Of a stretch of DNA of 34,336 nucleotides, positions 1-8,204 are shown one piece after another; within the stretch, counting starts at the first letter, position 1; every line of letters starts with the position of its first letter. The notes below the pieces were generated by a model that was not told the origin of the DNA, did not search any database, and saw nothing but the letters and a program-made list of their open reading frames with translations. The position numbers and the translations under genes were made by a program. Source of the stretch: Eubacterium sp. (GTDB lineage Bacteria; Bacillota; Clostridia; Oscillospirales; Acutalibacteraceae); the NCBI GenBank assembly GCA_015655975.1, contig DVEP01000033.1, forward strand, positions 1 through 34,336, written 5' to 3'.

Positions 1-1
1 A

Positions 2-304
2 GGAAAATTTCGTATGAAATACAGAGATTTAGAGTTAGATAAAGAAAAGTGTCTTGTTTTGATGAAGGGACAGGAAATACATTTGACCTCAACAGAATAC
101 AAATTACTCCTTTATCTAATGGAAAACAGGGGAAGGGTTGTTCCAAAGGCAATGCTTTTGGAACAGCTTTGGGATATAGACGGAAACTTTGTTGATGATA
201 ATACCGTGCGTGTGAATATTAAGCGACTGCGACAGAAACTTAAAGATGAAAACCAGGAATATATCATAACTGTTTTCGGTATGGGCTATACATTTGGAGA
301 ATGA
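2..304 (+). CDS. Response regulator, C-terminal DNA-binding domain (5' truncated by window)
   Basis: This is the winged-helix (OmpR/PhoB, Trans_reg_C) output domain of a two-component response regulator. The reading frame is open to the window edge, so the receiver domain with its phosphorylated aspartate lies upstream and the gene is partial. The 96 visible residues from the first ATG (14) show the family pattern: a strand around DKEKCLVLMKG, the LTSTEYKLLLYLMENRG helix, the recognition helix VDDNTVRVNIKRLRQKL, and the terminal wing hairpin ending VFGMGYTF. The stop overlaps the start region of the histidine kinase, so the two are translationally coupled. The partner kinase is clear; the genes it controls are not in the window. 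Confidence 0.9.
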   Translation, partial: GKFRMKYRDLELDKEKCLVLMKGQEIHLTSTEYKLLLYLMENRGRVVPKAMLLEQLWDIDGNFVDDNTVRVNIKRLRQKLKDENQEYIITVFGMGYTFGE

Positions 305-306
305 CG

Positions 307-1323
307 ATGAAGCATTTAGGAATTTATAGAAAATTGATTTTGATTGCAGGTACTGTCATAGCGGTGGTATCCGTCGTTGCATTGTTTTTTACCGAAAGTA
401 ACCTTTCAATTATGATTCTTGTTGCTTCTGCCTTTGCAATTTTATGCGGTTTGATGTTCCTGCTCGACTTTCTTCACAACCGCTACAACGATGATTTGCT
501 GGAACAGATTACACTGCTGATAGAGGCTTTGACAGAACAACAGGAAAGAACTGTTTTTTCTGAAAACGATGACACGCTTACCGCTCGCTTACAACACCAA
601 CTTCTAAAACTCCGAAATATTTTAATAGCACAGAACGAAATGTTGACACAAGAAAAAGAACAGATAAAAACTTTAATCTCCGATATTTCGCATCAAATCA
701 AAACACCCGTAGCGGCGGCAAATACATTTGCACAGTTGTTAGGAGATAAGGCACTATCTGATAATGAGCGAAACGAATATATTGCCACCCTGCAAATGTC
801 CCTTGAAAAGCTGACATTTTTGACAAACAGCCTGATTAAAATGTCTCGTTTGGAAAGCGGTATTATCCGACTGAAACCTGAACAAAGCAGTTTAAATGAT
901 ATTGTTATGCAAGCGGTAAAAACGGTTTACGCCAAAGCAAGGGACAAAAATATTACAATTACCTTTGATTGCGGGCAGACCTTTGAAGCTCTGCTTGATT
1001 TTAACTGGACGGCGGAGGCAATTACAAATGTTCTTGATAATGCCGTAAAATACACACCAATCGGCGGTGGCGTGGAATTGAAAATCACCGAATACCCATC
1101 CTATCTGCGGCTGGATATATCCGATAACGGAATTGGCATTCCAGAAGAAGAACAGGCAAAAATTTTCGGCAGATTTTACCGCGGAAAACAGTCAGCAGGG
1201 GTTGACGGTGTTGGAATCGGCCTATATCTTACTCGTGATATTGTGAATAAGCAGAATGGGTATATCAAGGTGGAGTCCGATGAAAACGGCAGCACATTTT
1301 CCCTCTTCCTAAAGAAAGATTAA
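307..1323 (+). CDS. Sensor histidine kinase
   Basis: Membrane histidine kinase paired with the upstream response regulator. Two hydrophobic segments (about residues 8-28 and 33-55) are separated by only a few residues, so there is almost no extracellular sensor. A linker follows, then the dimerization domain with phospho-acceptor H129 in SDISHQIKTP, then a HATPase_c domain with N245 (NVLDNAVKYT), DNGIGI and GVGIGLYLT. The length of 338 aa is normal for short-loop kinases. ATG 307 is preferred because GGAG at 296-299 is well spaced from it; ATG 301, overlapping the regulator stop, is the alternative. The short-loop architecture resembles kinases that sense cell-envelope stress or antibiotics through a partner membrane protein. 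That is inference, since no transporter is visible. Confidence 0.92.
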   Translation: MKHLGIYRKLILIAGTVIAVVSVVALFFTESNLSIMILVASAFAILCGLMFLLDFLHNRYNDDLLEQITLLIEALTEQQERTVFSENDDTLTARLQHQLLKLRNILIAQNEMLTQEKEQIKTLISDISHQIKTPVAAANTFAQLLGDKALSDNERNEYIATLQMSLEKLTFLTNSLIKMSRLESGIIRLKPEQSSLNDIVMQAVKTVYAKARDKNITITFDCGQTFEALLDFNWTAEAITNVLDNAVKYTPIGGGVELKITEYPSYLRLDISDNGIGIPEEEQAKIFGRFYRGKQSAGVDGVGIGLYLTRDIVNKQNGYIKVESDENGSTFSLFLKKD

Positions 1324-1382
1324 AAATAGAAATTGCTGAATATTTTCCGCTTTTTTAATATAAAAATTAAAAAAGCACACAA

Positions 1383-1417
1383 AAAGAGTTGACAGACACA
1401 AAATCTGTCAACTCTTT
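1383..1417 (+). terminator. Rho-independent terminator after the two-component system
   Basis: A perfect 14-bp stem, AAAGAGTTGACAGA (1383-1396) with TCTGTCAACTCTTT (1404-1417), has a 7-nt loop. It closely matches the terminator at 11980-12021. The two differences in each arm are compensatory, so the pairing is conserved. Confidence 0.9.
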
Positions 1418-1440
1418 ACTTTTACAATAATTCAAATAAT

Positions 1441-1458
1441 GTTGCCATTTTGTTGTTA
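1441..1458 (+). repeat. Putative integrase arm-type repeats, left-hand element
   Basis: GTTGCCA (1441-1447) and GTTGTTA (1452-1458) start 11 bp apart, 58 bp before the core at 1516. The pair at 12043/12054 has the same 11-bp period and lies 59 bp before its core. Inferred to be binding sites for the integrase N-terminal domain. Confidence 0.55.
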
Positions 1459-1515
1459 AACAAGGCTCTATGGCTTGTAAAACCCTTTATTTATTGGATT
1501 TTTCAAAGGTGAGAA

Positions 1516-1529
1516 ATCATTCCCACTCG
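1516..1529. repeat. att core, distal copy (attL-type junction)
   Basis: ATCATTCCCACTCG is identical to 12119-12132, which holds the final guaA codons and stop. The sequences beyond it on the two sides differ (CTCCTG here, ATTGTGG in guaA), so this 14 bp is the extent of the direct repeat. It marks the distal junction of the integrated element. Confidence 0.85.
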
Positions 1530-1629
1530 CTCCTGAAAACCACCACTTAAACAATTTTGTATTGGTGATTTAGTACGAGTTATTTTAGTTATCTGAAATA
1601 TCCATAAAATATGGACTCTCCAGTTTTCT

Positions 1630-1647
1630 GTTGTCAGTTTGTTGTCA
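1630..1647 (+). repeat. Integrase arm-type repeats, left end of the element
   Basis: Two perfect GTTGTCA heptamers start at 1630 and 1641, 101 bp inside the left core. The same heptamer pair with the same 11-bp period is at the right end (12043, 12054). This paired terminal arrangement fits the direct-repeat sites bound by the N-terminal domain of Tn916-type integrases. The rest of 1324-1704 holds only the terminator, the other repeat pair and the core; I see no gene in it. Confidence 0.65.
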
Positions 1648-1704
1648 CTGTAATAAAGATATAATACTCCTCTGATATCTAAAAAGCAAGTACAATAATA
1701 TATT

Positions 1705-2322
1705 CTACTTCTTCATAGCAGACTTTATATCGTTAACAAAAAAGCCTAGAAGATTTCCTTTTTTCACTTTTCGTAATCCTAAATCCTTACGCATATTGTT
1801 CATAATTTCTTCCATAAGAAATAAGTTGTTTTTCGCTTTTTCTGGATCAGAACCATTTTCTCGAAATTGAATCCACTTGTTAATCACCTTAGACGAACCC
1901 CATAGTGTGATTTGTTTAGAAAATTTGGACAGATCCTCTAGCATTTGTTTTTCAGAATATGAACCTGGGCTTTTTGCGTTTTTTTGAATTTTATAAATCA
2001 TTTCAACGAATTCACCATATGGTTTTTCTCTTTTTTGAGTTAAATACTCTTTCCTGCTTTTACGATAATCTACAATTTTTGCAACAATTGAACTAATAAT
2101 TACACCAGTTATAGATACAAGACCTGTAATTAGAGCAACTATTATAACTGCATCTAATTTGGAGGCTACAGCAGATAATTTTATAATTCCATCTATAATA
2201 ATATTATATAAAAATTTAATTAACCATATTGCAAAAGCAATTAATCCAACAAGCAAAACAATTCCTAATAATGCATTTAATTTCGGATGATTTTCAACAA
2301 ATGACTTTTTATTTTCTCTCAA
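1705..2322 (-). CDS. Unknown two-TM membrane protein, last gene of the RM operon
   Basis: I do not recognise a named family. The 205-aa protein has a short basic N-terminus, a hydrophobic segment at about residues 17-45, a second at about 57-83, and then a basic cytoplasmic region of about 120 residues. That region is predicted helical and ends in a RKDLGL-containing helix of a kind I associate with small proteins on phages and integrative elements. The start is TTG at 2322, supported by GAGGTG six bases upstream. It follows the endonuclease gene by 30 bp on the same strand, so it is probably co-transcribed with the restriction-modification genes. Its role is unknown; an accessory defence or membrane-anchoring function is only a guess from position. 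Confidence 0.75.
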   Translation of the reverse strand: MRENKKSFVENHPKLNALLGIVLLVGLIAFAIWLIKFLYNIIIDGIIKLSAVASKLDAVIIVALITGLVSITGVIISSIVAKIVDYRKSRKEYLTQKREKPYGEFVEMIYKIQKNAKSPGSYSEKQMLEDLSKFSKQITLWGSSKVINKWIQFRENGSDPEKAKNNLFLMEEIMNNMRKDLGLRKVKKGNLLGFFVNDIKSAMKK

Positions 2323-2352
2323 TTTAACACCTCATTTGAATATCAATTAAAT

Positions 2353-3585
2353 TTATGCTACATAATGATAGTTGATAGCGTGAAGCACATCATTATAATC
2401 GTTCTCTTCTATTTCTAAAACACTTTCATCATCCCAACCTACACTTAACACCTGTAAGAATTTGCAGAACTCAAAAATATGTTCTTCAACCTCACTTGTT
2501 AGATTTTGACGAATACTATATGTCTTTGCAATTAGTAAAACTTTTTGAGCTGCTAAATCAATTATATGAGTGTTGTTATTAGGATGAGCATATCCATAAT
2601 GCTGATTCGGTGTTAACATTATTAAATTTTCTACATAATGCATAATTTCAGGGAATTCATTTTTGGGGAAAATATGGTGTGCCTGTGTCGGAGCAGCATT
2701 ATCATCTTGATCATCAATAAACATAGTTAATTCAGAAATATTTTCCCTATATTGATTTGTAAAATCACGCAATAGCCTTTTTGCACGGGACATCATCTGC
2801 TCAAAATAGCCATCCCTTACATCAATATCAGGGTGAGTAGCAAGCCATTCTTGCCTTGTAATATCTTTTGGTTTATCACGATAAACATCTCTAAAATTAT
2901 CTTGATTATACATCATATCAGAACGATTTATCTTATGTTTCGACATTCTACCTTTCTCAGAACCAAGTTTATCTCTGCTGAAAGCAAGAGGATTAATTAC
3001 CTTTGTAAATATTCGTTTTGGTTCGTAATCCTTTTTCACAGGAGTATATGTATGATAGAAATCGATAAAAGCTTGTTTCATTGCATTAAAGTGGGCTGAA
3101 TCTTGATTTTCAAAGAAATCATTAAAAACACTTATAAGTCCACTATCAGTGAGCACCTTTTCTATATAACACTGCAAAAAGCGTAATGCATACACATCAT
3201 TTCTAGCGATATATTCAAGAACACCTCTATTTTCAATAACATATAAATGCCTTGAATTTTCTGAAATATCTTTGATGACACCAGCATAACAAAGCATATT
3301 AAGTGGTTGCGAAAAAACCTTGTCATATTCATTTTCTGCGGTTCTTTCATCTGTTCCTGGCTTTGAATATGTTTCAGCAATTGTCTGTTTTGCATATTCA
3401 CTTTGCCAAATATCTTTAACAGTGAATCTTTCATTGATGTTATCTACATATTCTAATACAAAGTCAGAAATCGACCATACAACATCCGGCGTACACTTTT
3501 GATCTATCCATCTACCATTGTGGCTTTTCCTTATATCGTAATCGTGTTGATTACAAAAATCTATAATATCTTGTTGTGTCAACAT
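2353..3585 (-). CDS. HNH-type restriction endonuclease
   Basis: Predicted type II restriction endonuclease of 410 aa. An HNH (beta-beta-alpha metal) site is visible at residues 303-329: HH in QAHHIFP, N320 in ENLIMLTP, and H329 in NQHYGYAHP. The N-terminal region with GRWIDQKCTPDVVW and FTVKDIW resembles endonucleases found beside DNA methyltransferases and probably carries DNA recognition. The gene lies 36 bp downstream of the fused methyltransferase in the same operon, the usual place for the cognate nuclease. The ATG at 3585 has GAGGA upstream. The recognition sequence cannot be read from the protein. A two-activity methyltransferase partner suggests an asymmetric (type IIS-like) site. Confidence 0.8.
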   Translation of the reverse strand: MLTQQDIIDFCNQHDYDIRKSHNGRWIDQKCTPDVVWSISDFVLEYVDNINERFTVKDIWQSEYAKQTIAETYSKPGTDERTAENEYDKVFSQPLNMLCYAGVIKDISENSRHLYVIENRGVLEYIARNDVYALRFLQCYIEKVLTDSGLISVFNDFFENQDSAHFNAMKQAFIDFYHTYTPVKKDYEPKRIFTKVINPLAFSRDKLGSEKGRMSKHKINRSDMMYNQDNFRDVYRDKPKDITRQEWLATHPDIDVRDGYFEQMMSRAKRLLRDFTNQYRENISELTMFIDDQDDNAAPTQAHHIFPKNEFPEIMHYVENLIMLTPNQHYGYAHPNNNTHIIDLAAQKVLLIAKTYSIRQNLTSEVEEHIFEFCKFLQVLSVGWDDESVLEIEENDYNDVLHAINYHYVA

Positions 3586-3621
3586 AGCAAATCCTCACTT
3601 TATTTAATTACTAATTTTAAT

Positions 3622-6183
3622 TTAACTATTCTCCTCATAATCAAGTTTTTCGGTTATTGGTGAATCCTTAATTTTTTCTCTTAATAAACCGTAAAAGAAC
3701 ACCGAACAAGTATCAACATTTAATGACCTTGTTTGAAAGTTCCTTGCGGTTTGATAAAAGTTTCTATATTCTTGTGTTGAAAAAAAAGCTAGTTGCTCTT
3801 CTGTAGGATTTATTCCATTTTTCGGAATTAAAACCGCCAAAGAACCATTTACAAGACATCCTTTGGGTTTCTTAATCATACGAGGTTTATATGTCATATT
3901 AGGTGTAAGATATACATTGTCACAATTCAAATAGTTGTAAACTGACAAATTCTTGGCATCACCATATGAGATGTATGCATCATACCCATCAATATCCAGT
4001 ATATTTTTCCCGTCATCACTAATATTTCGAGATTTAAGTACACGAATATCGCCGCTTGAGGCAAGCAATTTGTTGGTTATCTGTCGATCTCTAAATACTT
4101 TAAAAACATTAAAATCAAGTTTTTTACATACATCATCAAAATCTTTGTTACGATAAATAATCCAATAAGGCAATTTGTCGTCAAAAATATACTTCTGAGA
4201 CTGCATCATAAATTTTCTATGAGTAATTGATGCAATTCGAGTATTAGTGGGACGATTTGAATCGCTTACAAAAATCGCCAATGTTTCAACAAGTACACCT
4301 GGAAAGCCTTTTTCTCCAAAGTCAATAATACAATCCACTGCTTTTTTAGATAAATATTTTCTGGTTTGCGAAAACTCAGGTGTATTAAGTAAAAATTTAG
4401 GAAATACCAATGCAATATAGTTTGCTATACCTACCGCTTTATCTAAAAAGAAAGAGCAAATATTTGTAGTCTGAGTATTTATTGCATTTTTGCGATAGAT
4501 GTTCAGCATTGGATCGCTTGATTTCATCTTATAAAAAGGCGGATTCCCGATAATGTAGTCATATTTTTCTTGAAAATTATACAACAAAAAGTCTGCATTG
4601 ATGAAATTGATAACACAGGTATCTGGAATGTCATATTTCCTCAAAATTATTTGTGCCAATTCCAAACTTTGGCTGTCAATGTCTACTACATCGAGAATAA
4701 TGTTTTTACCATCAAATTTTTTGATAATAAGCGGTATAAAATTGCCAACACCTACAGATGGTTCAAGAATTCTAACGGTTTCTTTATCAGTTTCAGGAAG
4801 AACTTTCATCATTTCAGTAATCAATGTTTTATTAGTAAAAAAAGCCGCATTATCCGTTCGATTGGTATTTGCTAACTCGGCAATTTTACCTAGTGTAGAT
4901 GTTGATAAGTTCATTGGATTATCAGAAACAAATTTTTTTAAAACATCTGCATTATTTAATCCATTAGATGAAACTATTTTATTAATTGCCGCTGTGTTGA
5001 GTGGTTCGTGTTTCAATGACATTTTTATTTTTCTTGCTATTGATTGAAAAATTACAGTAGGCACAGCTTCACCTAATGATTGTCTTATTTTTATTTCTTC
5101 TTTCTTTAAAAATGCTCGCTTTTGCTCAAAAGATAAATTATTCAAATCAGAAAATTCTGTTTCAACCCATTTAAAAGATTTTGGAACAGTCATCATAAGC
5201 ATAAGTTCTCTTATACTAAATACTCTGTCATCACTTGGATGAATGGTATTTTGACTTGCCATTTGATCATTTCTTGTGTGTATGCAAGGACCAACTTTAT
5301 CCCAATACTGTCTTTTATATTTGTCACCATTTTTTTGCTGATTAATTATAATTTTTCCATCAACAATTCGATGAGGCTTTTTTCTGTCATCATCATTATC
5401 AAACGCAGATTCACCCTCTTTGATATTTGAAATCCACGCTCTCATATGCTCAGGATATATTCTGAAAGAGTGATAAATATCATTGTCATCAATTTCTCCA
5501 AATTCTTTCAGAGGTTTTAAATTACCTATAACTTCTCTTAGCGTGCGTTCCTTAATGAAATCAGGATATAATTCTAAAGGAGACACTTCATCAGCATAAT
5601 CTTTAGAAACACCAATAACAACTGTCCTTTGTCTACTGGAGCAAGCTCCATAATTTTTAAAATTGATAATACGAGAAGTATAGGAATATGCCTGTCCTAA
5701 ATTGCTTTCAATTGCAGCGGCAATAGTTTTATTCTCCCCATCAATATCGGTACATATTGTTTTCATAAAAGCAGCAACATTTTCGAAAACAAAAAATCGA
5801 GGGTTAACCTGTTTTATGATTTTAATTGATTCAATAACTAAAGAGTTGCGTACAATTTCATTTGTGCTTTTTTTATGGTTCGCAACTGACATTCCCTGAC
5901 AAGGTGGAGTTGCAATGATAACATCAATTCTTGATACACTTTCTTTCTTTTTCCACAAATCTATCTGTGAATACAAAATATTCTTAATTGAATCATCAGT
6001 AATATCACCGCAAATATACCCACTTTCATATTTGCATTTATGATTATATCGCTGAATATCTAATCTTCTTGTAATCAGTTCATTTGTTGCAACACAATCG
6101 AAACCTTCCAATTTAAATCCGTAGCAACCTACCCCGGCACTACTAAACAAGCTGATGTAAGTTGGTTTGTTCATTTTTTTCAT
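3622..6183 (-). CDS. Fused DNA methyltransferase: m5C (N-terminal) plus m6A (C-terminal)
   Basis: A single 853-aa chain has two complete methyltransferase domains. Residues 8-395 are a cytosine-C5 enzyme: AdoMet motif SLFSSAGVGCYGF, catalytic Cys95 in PPCQGMS, ENV at 134-136, RQRT near 184, and motif X as GEAVP near 372. Residues 440-850 are an amino-methyltransferase of the TaqI/type-I-like kind: FFTNKTL, AdoMet motif EPSVGVGNF (474-482) and NPPF at 547-550, most likely N6-adenine. Such a pairing protects an asymmetric site whose two strands need different methylations, as known for some type IIS systems with HNH nucleases (for example Eco31I). It lies between the small regulator (8 bp gap) and the endonuclease. 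Confidence 0.9.
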   Translation of the reverse strand: MKKMNKPTYISLFSSAGVGCYGFKLEGFDCVATNELITRRLDIQRYNHKCKYESGYICGDITDDSIKNILYSQIDLWKKKESVSRIDVIIATPPCQGMSVANHKKSTNEIVRNSLVIESIKIIKQVNPRFFVFENVAAFMKTICTDIDGENKTIAAAIESNLGQAYSYTSRIINFKNYGACSSRQRTVVIGVSKDYADEVSPLELYPDFIKERTLREVIGNLKPLKEFGEIDDNDIYHSFRIYPEHMRAWISNIKEGESAFDNDDDRKKPHRIVDGKIIINQQKNGDKYKRQYWDKVGPCIHTRNDQMASQNTIHPSDDRVFSIRELMLMMTVPKSFKWVETEFSDLNNLSFEQKRAFLKKEEIKIRQSLGEAVPTVIFQSIARKIKMSLKHEPLNTAAINKIVSSNGLNNADVLKKFVSDNPMNLSTSTLGKIAELANTNRTDNAAFFTNKTLITEMMKVLPETDKETVRILEPSVGVGNFIPLIIKKFDGKNIILDVVDIDSQSLELAQIILRKYDIPDTCVINFINADFLLYNFQEKYDYIIGNPPFYKMKSSDPMLNIYRKNAINTQTTNICSFFLDKAVGIANYIALVFPKFLLNTPEFSQTRKYLSKKAVDCIIDFGEKGFPGVLVETLAIFVSDSNRPTNTRIASITHRKFMMQSQKYIFDDKLPYWIIYRNKDFDDVCKKLDFNVFKVFRDRQITNKLLASSGDIRVLKSRNISDDGKNILDIDGYDAYISYGDAKNLSVYNYLNCDNVYLTPNMTYKPRMIKKPKGCLVNGSLAVLIPKNGINPTEEQLAFFSTQEYRNFYQTARNFQTRSLNVDTCSVFFYGLLREKIKDSPITEKLDYEENS

Positions 6184-6191
6184 TATTTACC

Positions 6192-6416
6192 TTAACCTTT
6201 CACAGACTGTTCTTTGTCGGGAATTAATTCAATAATATCATCGATCTGACAGTCAAGAGCTGTACAAATTTTAACCAATACCTCGACTGTTACATTCTCA
6301 TTTTTTCCAAGCTTTGCAATAAGCGAATTGCTTATTCCTGCTGCTTCTCCAAGTTCTTTTTTCTTCATATTTTTATCTATTAGAAGTTTCCACAACTTAT
6401 TATAACTAACAGCCAT
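6192..6416 (-). CDS. Small XRE-family regulator (C-protein-like) of the RM operon
   Basis: A 74-aa Cro/C1-type helix-turn-helix protein, of the Cro-like family beginning YNKLWKLLIDKNMKKKELGEA. The HTH covers about residues 15-45 and is followed by the LVKICTALDC helix. It is the first gene of the operon, ahead of the methyltransferase, the position of controller proteins that time expression of restriction enzymes. The start at 6416 is chosen because GAGGTG lies just upstream and the domain begins there; an upstream extension to 6470 would overlap the -10 element. Autoregulation is likely but no operator was resolved. Confidence 0.8.
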   Translation of the reverse strand: MAVSYNKLWKLLIDKNMKKKELGEAAGISNSLIAKLGKNENVTVEVLVKICTALDCQIDDIIELIPDKEQSVKG

Positions 6417-6460
6417 ACTACACCTCATAAACATAATAAAATAGGCTTTTGAACTAATCC

Positions 6461-6489
6461 AGTATATCATATTTTTTTAAATAACACAA
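6461..6489 (-). promoter_or_regulatory. Promoter of the RM operon
   Basis: Reading leftward, TTGTGT (6489-6484), a 17-bp spacer and TATACT (6466-6461) lie about 45 bp upstream of the small regulator start. The -10 is good and the -35 weak, which fits an activator- or controller-dependent promoter. Confidence 0.65.
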
Positions 6490-6560
6490 TAATTAATTAC
6501 ACGAAAATGGAATTATTAACAGATAATAATACTTATTTACTCAAAACACAAAATAAAAAA

Positions 6561-6597
6561 CGCCGAGTGCAACTCATTTTCAGAGCCACACTCGGCG
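6561..6597 (-). terminator. Terminator of the mobilization operon
   Basis: CGCCGAGTG (6561-6569) pairs with CACTCGGCG (6589-6597). In the leftward direction the stem is followed by a U-rich run, and the hairpin lies just past the tnpV stop. It separates the mobilization genes from the restriction-modification promoter. Confidence 0.85.
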
Positions 6598-6603
6598 TGA
6601 TTT

Positions 6604-6981
6604 TTAAGCGTAGATTAAATCTGAATTTACAATTTCCAACGCTCTGTTACGAATACTATTCATCTTCTGCACCCACAGCATTTGATTTTCAGCTTTAAGC
6701 TTTTCCGTTACATTTTCTTTTTCCGCCAGTTGTTTTACCAGCCGGGAAAACATTTCTTCTGCTTGCTTATCGATGTCGGCGAGGTGACTGTTCAGCTTTC
6801 TGCTTGTCAGCAAGTTCATATAGAATACCTTATGATATTGTTTAAGATACCTTGCGTGTCGCTGTCCCCACACGCCTACTGGCTTCTGTTCTTCTTCGGA
6901 CAGTGAGAGGCAAGGGAGATAATAATCTCCCTGCAGCTCGTACCATAATCCGTTCTTTTCGTCATAAATTTTCTTTTCCAT
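6604..6981 (-). CDS. TnpV family transposon-encoded protein
   Basis: A 125-aa protein of the TnpV family (Pfam TnpV), common in Clostridial integrative and mobilizable elements. The sequence fits: N-terminal YDEKNGLWYELQGDYYLPCL, then GVWGQRHARYLKQYHKVFYMNLL, then a charged helical C-terminus that may form a coiled coil (about residues 68-105). The biochemical function of the family is not established. It lies 9 bp downstream of the relaxase gene and is the last gene before a strong terminator, so it is probably co-transcribed with mobilization functions. Confidence 0.88.
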   Translation of the reverse strand: MEKKIYDEKNGLWYELQGDYYLPCLSLSEEEQKPVGVWGQRHARYLKQYHKVFYMNLLTSRKLNSHLADIDKQAEEMFSRLVKQLAEKENVTEKLKAENQMLWVQKMNSIRNRALEIVNSDLIYA

Positions 6982-6990
6982 CGTGTAGTC

Positions 6991-8169
6991 CTACCTTTCA
7001 TCTTTATAATTTCTAAAGCGTGAGCCACGCTGTTTAGACTGTGTGATTTCCTTTGCCTGTTTCAGCATATCATCAATTTGTTTACTGCCGAAAACCTTGC
7101 GGAGCAGCTTATAATCTTGCAATTCTGCCTTTTGTTTAACGTTGATATTTTCCAAGTTCTTTGCCTTTTCCGACAGTCTGTTGTTATCGTAATACAGACT
7201 TTGATTCGCCTGCCGCCATTGCTCCAAAGTGTTCTTCATTTCAAAATATTTGATGATTACACCCTGTACCAGTCCTCTCAATGCATTGATTACAGGCTGT
7301 GCAATTTTCGTTTTGTATGTCTTTGCGCTCATTAAAGCAGGAGGATCAGGGAGTTGATACTTCGGATCTTTATCAAAGTTTTTTACTACATTATCAAGAG
7401 ACTTTTCGCAGTCAAGCATATTGTTTATCCGAGATTTTACAAGCTCCAATTTATCTTCTTGTTTGCTGATTTCATCACCTAACTGAGCCACTTCTTTCTC
7501 TCGTTCCTGCTTTTTGTAGTCAAGAACAGAGAGGTGTTTCTCGTGAGTTCCTTTTTGTTCCCATTCAATTCCGTGACGCTCCATCACGGCTGAAAGCTGT
7601 TCTTTTTCGAATTGTATCCACTGATTCCACTCTGTATTTTCACGAGTACCACCCTTGAAACCCTGTGCGGCTAATGCTTGTTTGAGCGAAACTCTTGTAT
7701 CAAGTCCTCGCTTACTGCCGGTAATAAACGGGACAAAATCAATGTGTAAATGCGGTGTGGCTTCGTCCATATGAAGATGAACTGAGAACACTTTTAACTG
7801 CGGATTTCTCTCCTGAAACCCTTTATAATACTCGTCCAACACCTGTTTAGCGAGCAGCCCATTTTCACTTTCTGCGCTCATATCTTCTTTGTTGCCTATC
7901 TGCAAAATGATTTCGTGAAACGGCTTTTCCTGCTTGGAATTGCAGATTTTTTCATAGTAATTCTTTATTTTTCTATCCGCTCTTGTCTGCTTGTCATTGT
8001 ATTTCTTAAGTGCTTCACCGAACAATTGATGATACACTTTCTTGATGTTCTCATTGCAGTAATCTATATTAAGATGGGTTCGGCTCGGATCTACATTTTC
8101 AGCTTTGAATTTACGGCTGTTGTGATTTACAGAGCCTTTCCCGACCATTGCGCTTATTGTTCTTTTCAT
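6991..8169 (-). CDS. MobV-family relaxase (Mob/Pre plasmid recombination enzyme)
   Basis: Relaxase that should nick the element's oriT and pilot the strand during mobilization by a helper conjugation system. The 392-aa protein has the Mob_Pre layout. The N-terminal domain carries the metal-binding histidine motif VHLHMDEATPHLHIDF (about residues 130-145; H131, H133, H140 and H142 with D135 and E136). The tail is long, charged and partly coiled-coil (about 210-250 and 315-390). Another family feature is the early HNSR/NYxxxN-like region with THLNIDYCNENI. The intergenic region just upstream of its start is the only large non-coding stretch in the operon and is the presumptive oriT. Membership of the family is secure; the nicked strand and site are not read. 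Confidence 0.92.
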   Translation of the reverse strand: MKRTISAMVGKGSVNHNSRKFKAENVDPSRTHLNIDYCNENIKKVYHQLFGEALKKYNDKQTRADRKIKNYYEKICNSKQEKPFHEIILQIGNKEDMSAESENGLLAKQVLDEYYKGFQERNPQLKVFSVHLHMDEATPHLHIDFVPFITGSKRGLDTRVSLKQALAAQGFKGGTRENTEWNQWIQFEKEQLSAVMERHGIEWEQKGTHEKHLSVLDYKKQEREKEVAQLGDEISKQEDKLELVKSRINNMLDCEKSLDNVVKNFDKDPKYQLPDPPALMSAKTYKTKIAQPVINALRGLVQGVIIKYFEMKNTLEQWRQANQSLYYDNNRLSEKAKNLENINVKQKAELQDYKLLRKVFGSKQIDDMLKQAKEITQSKQRGSRFRNYKDER

Positions 8170-8204
8170 AAGTTACACCTCCAATCTCTTAAAGATAGTT
8201 CTTC

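Larger units (their letters stand above)
1..1529. mobile_element. Partial: guaA-proximal end of a second integrated element (inferred)
   Basis: Bases 1-1529 carry a two-component system, a terminator (1383-1417), a pair of GTTG repeats 11 bp apart (1441 and 1452) and then the 14-bp guaA core. The same order and nearly the same spacings occur at the right end of the complete element (11980-12132). This is what the end of a different but related element, stacked at the same guaA site, should look like. Its other end lies outside the window, so size and cargo are unknown. The alternative is that this is ordinary chromosomal DNA downstream of guaA, but that does not explain the matched terminator and repeats. 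Confidence 0.6.

Noticed and set aside
4598..5047. A 149-codon rightward frame opposite the methyltransferase
   Set aside because: It is antisense to a clearly conserved two-domain methyltransferase and has no ribosome site or recognisable domain.
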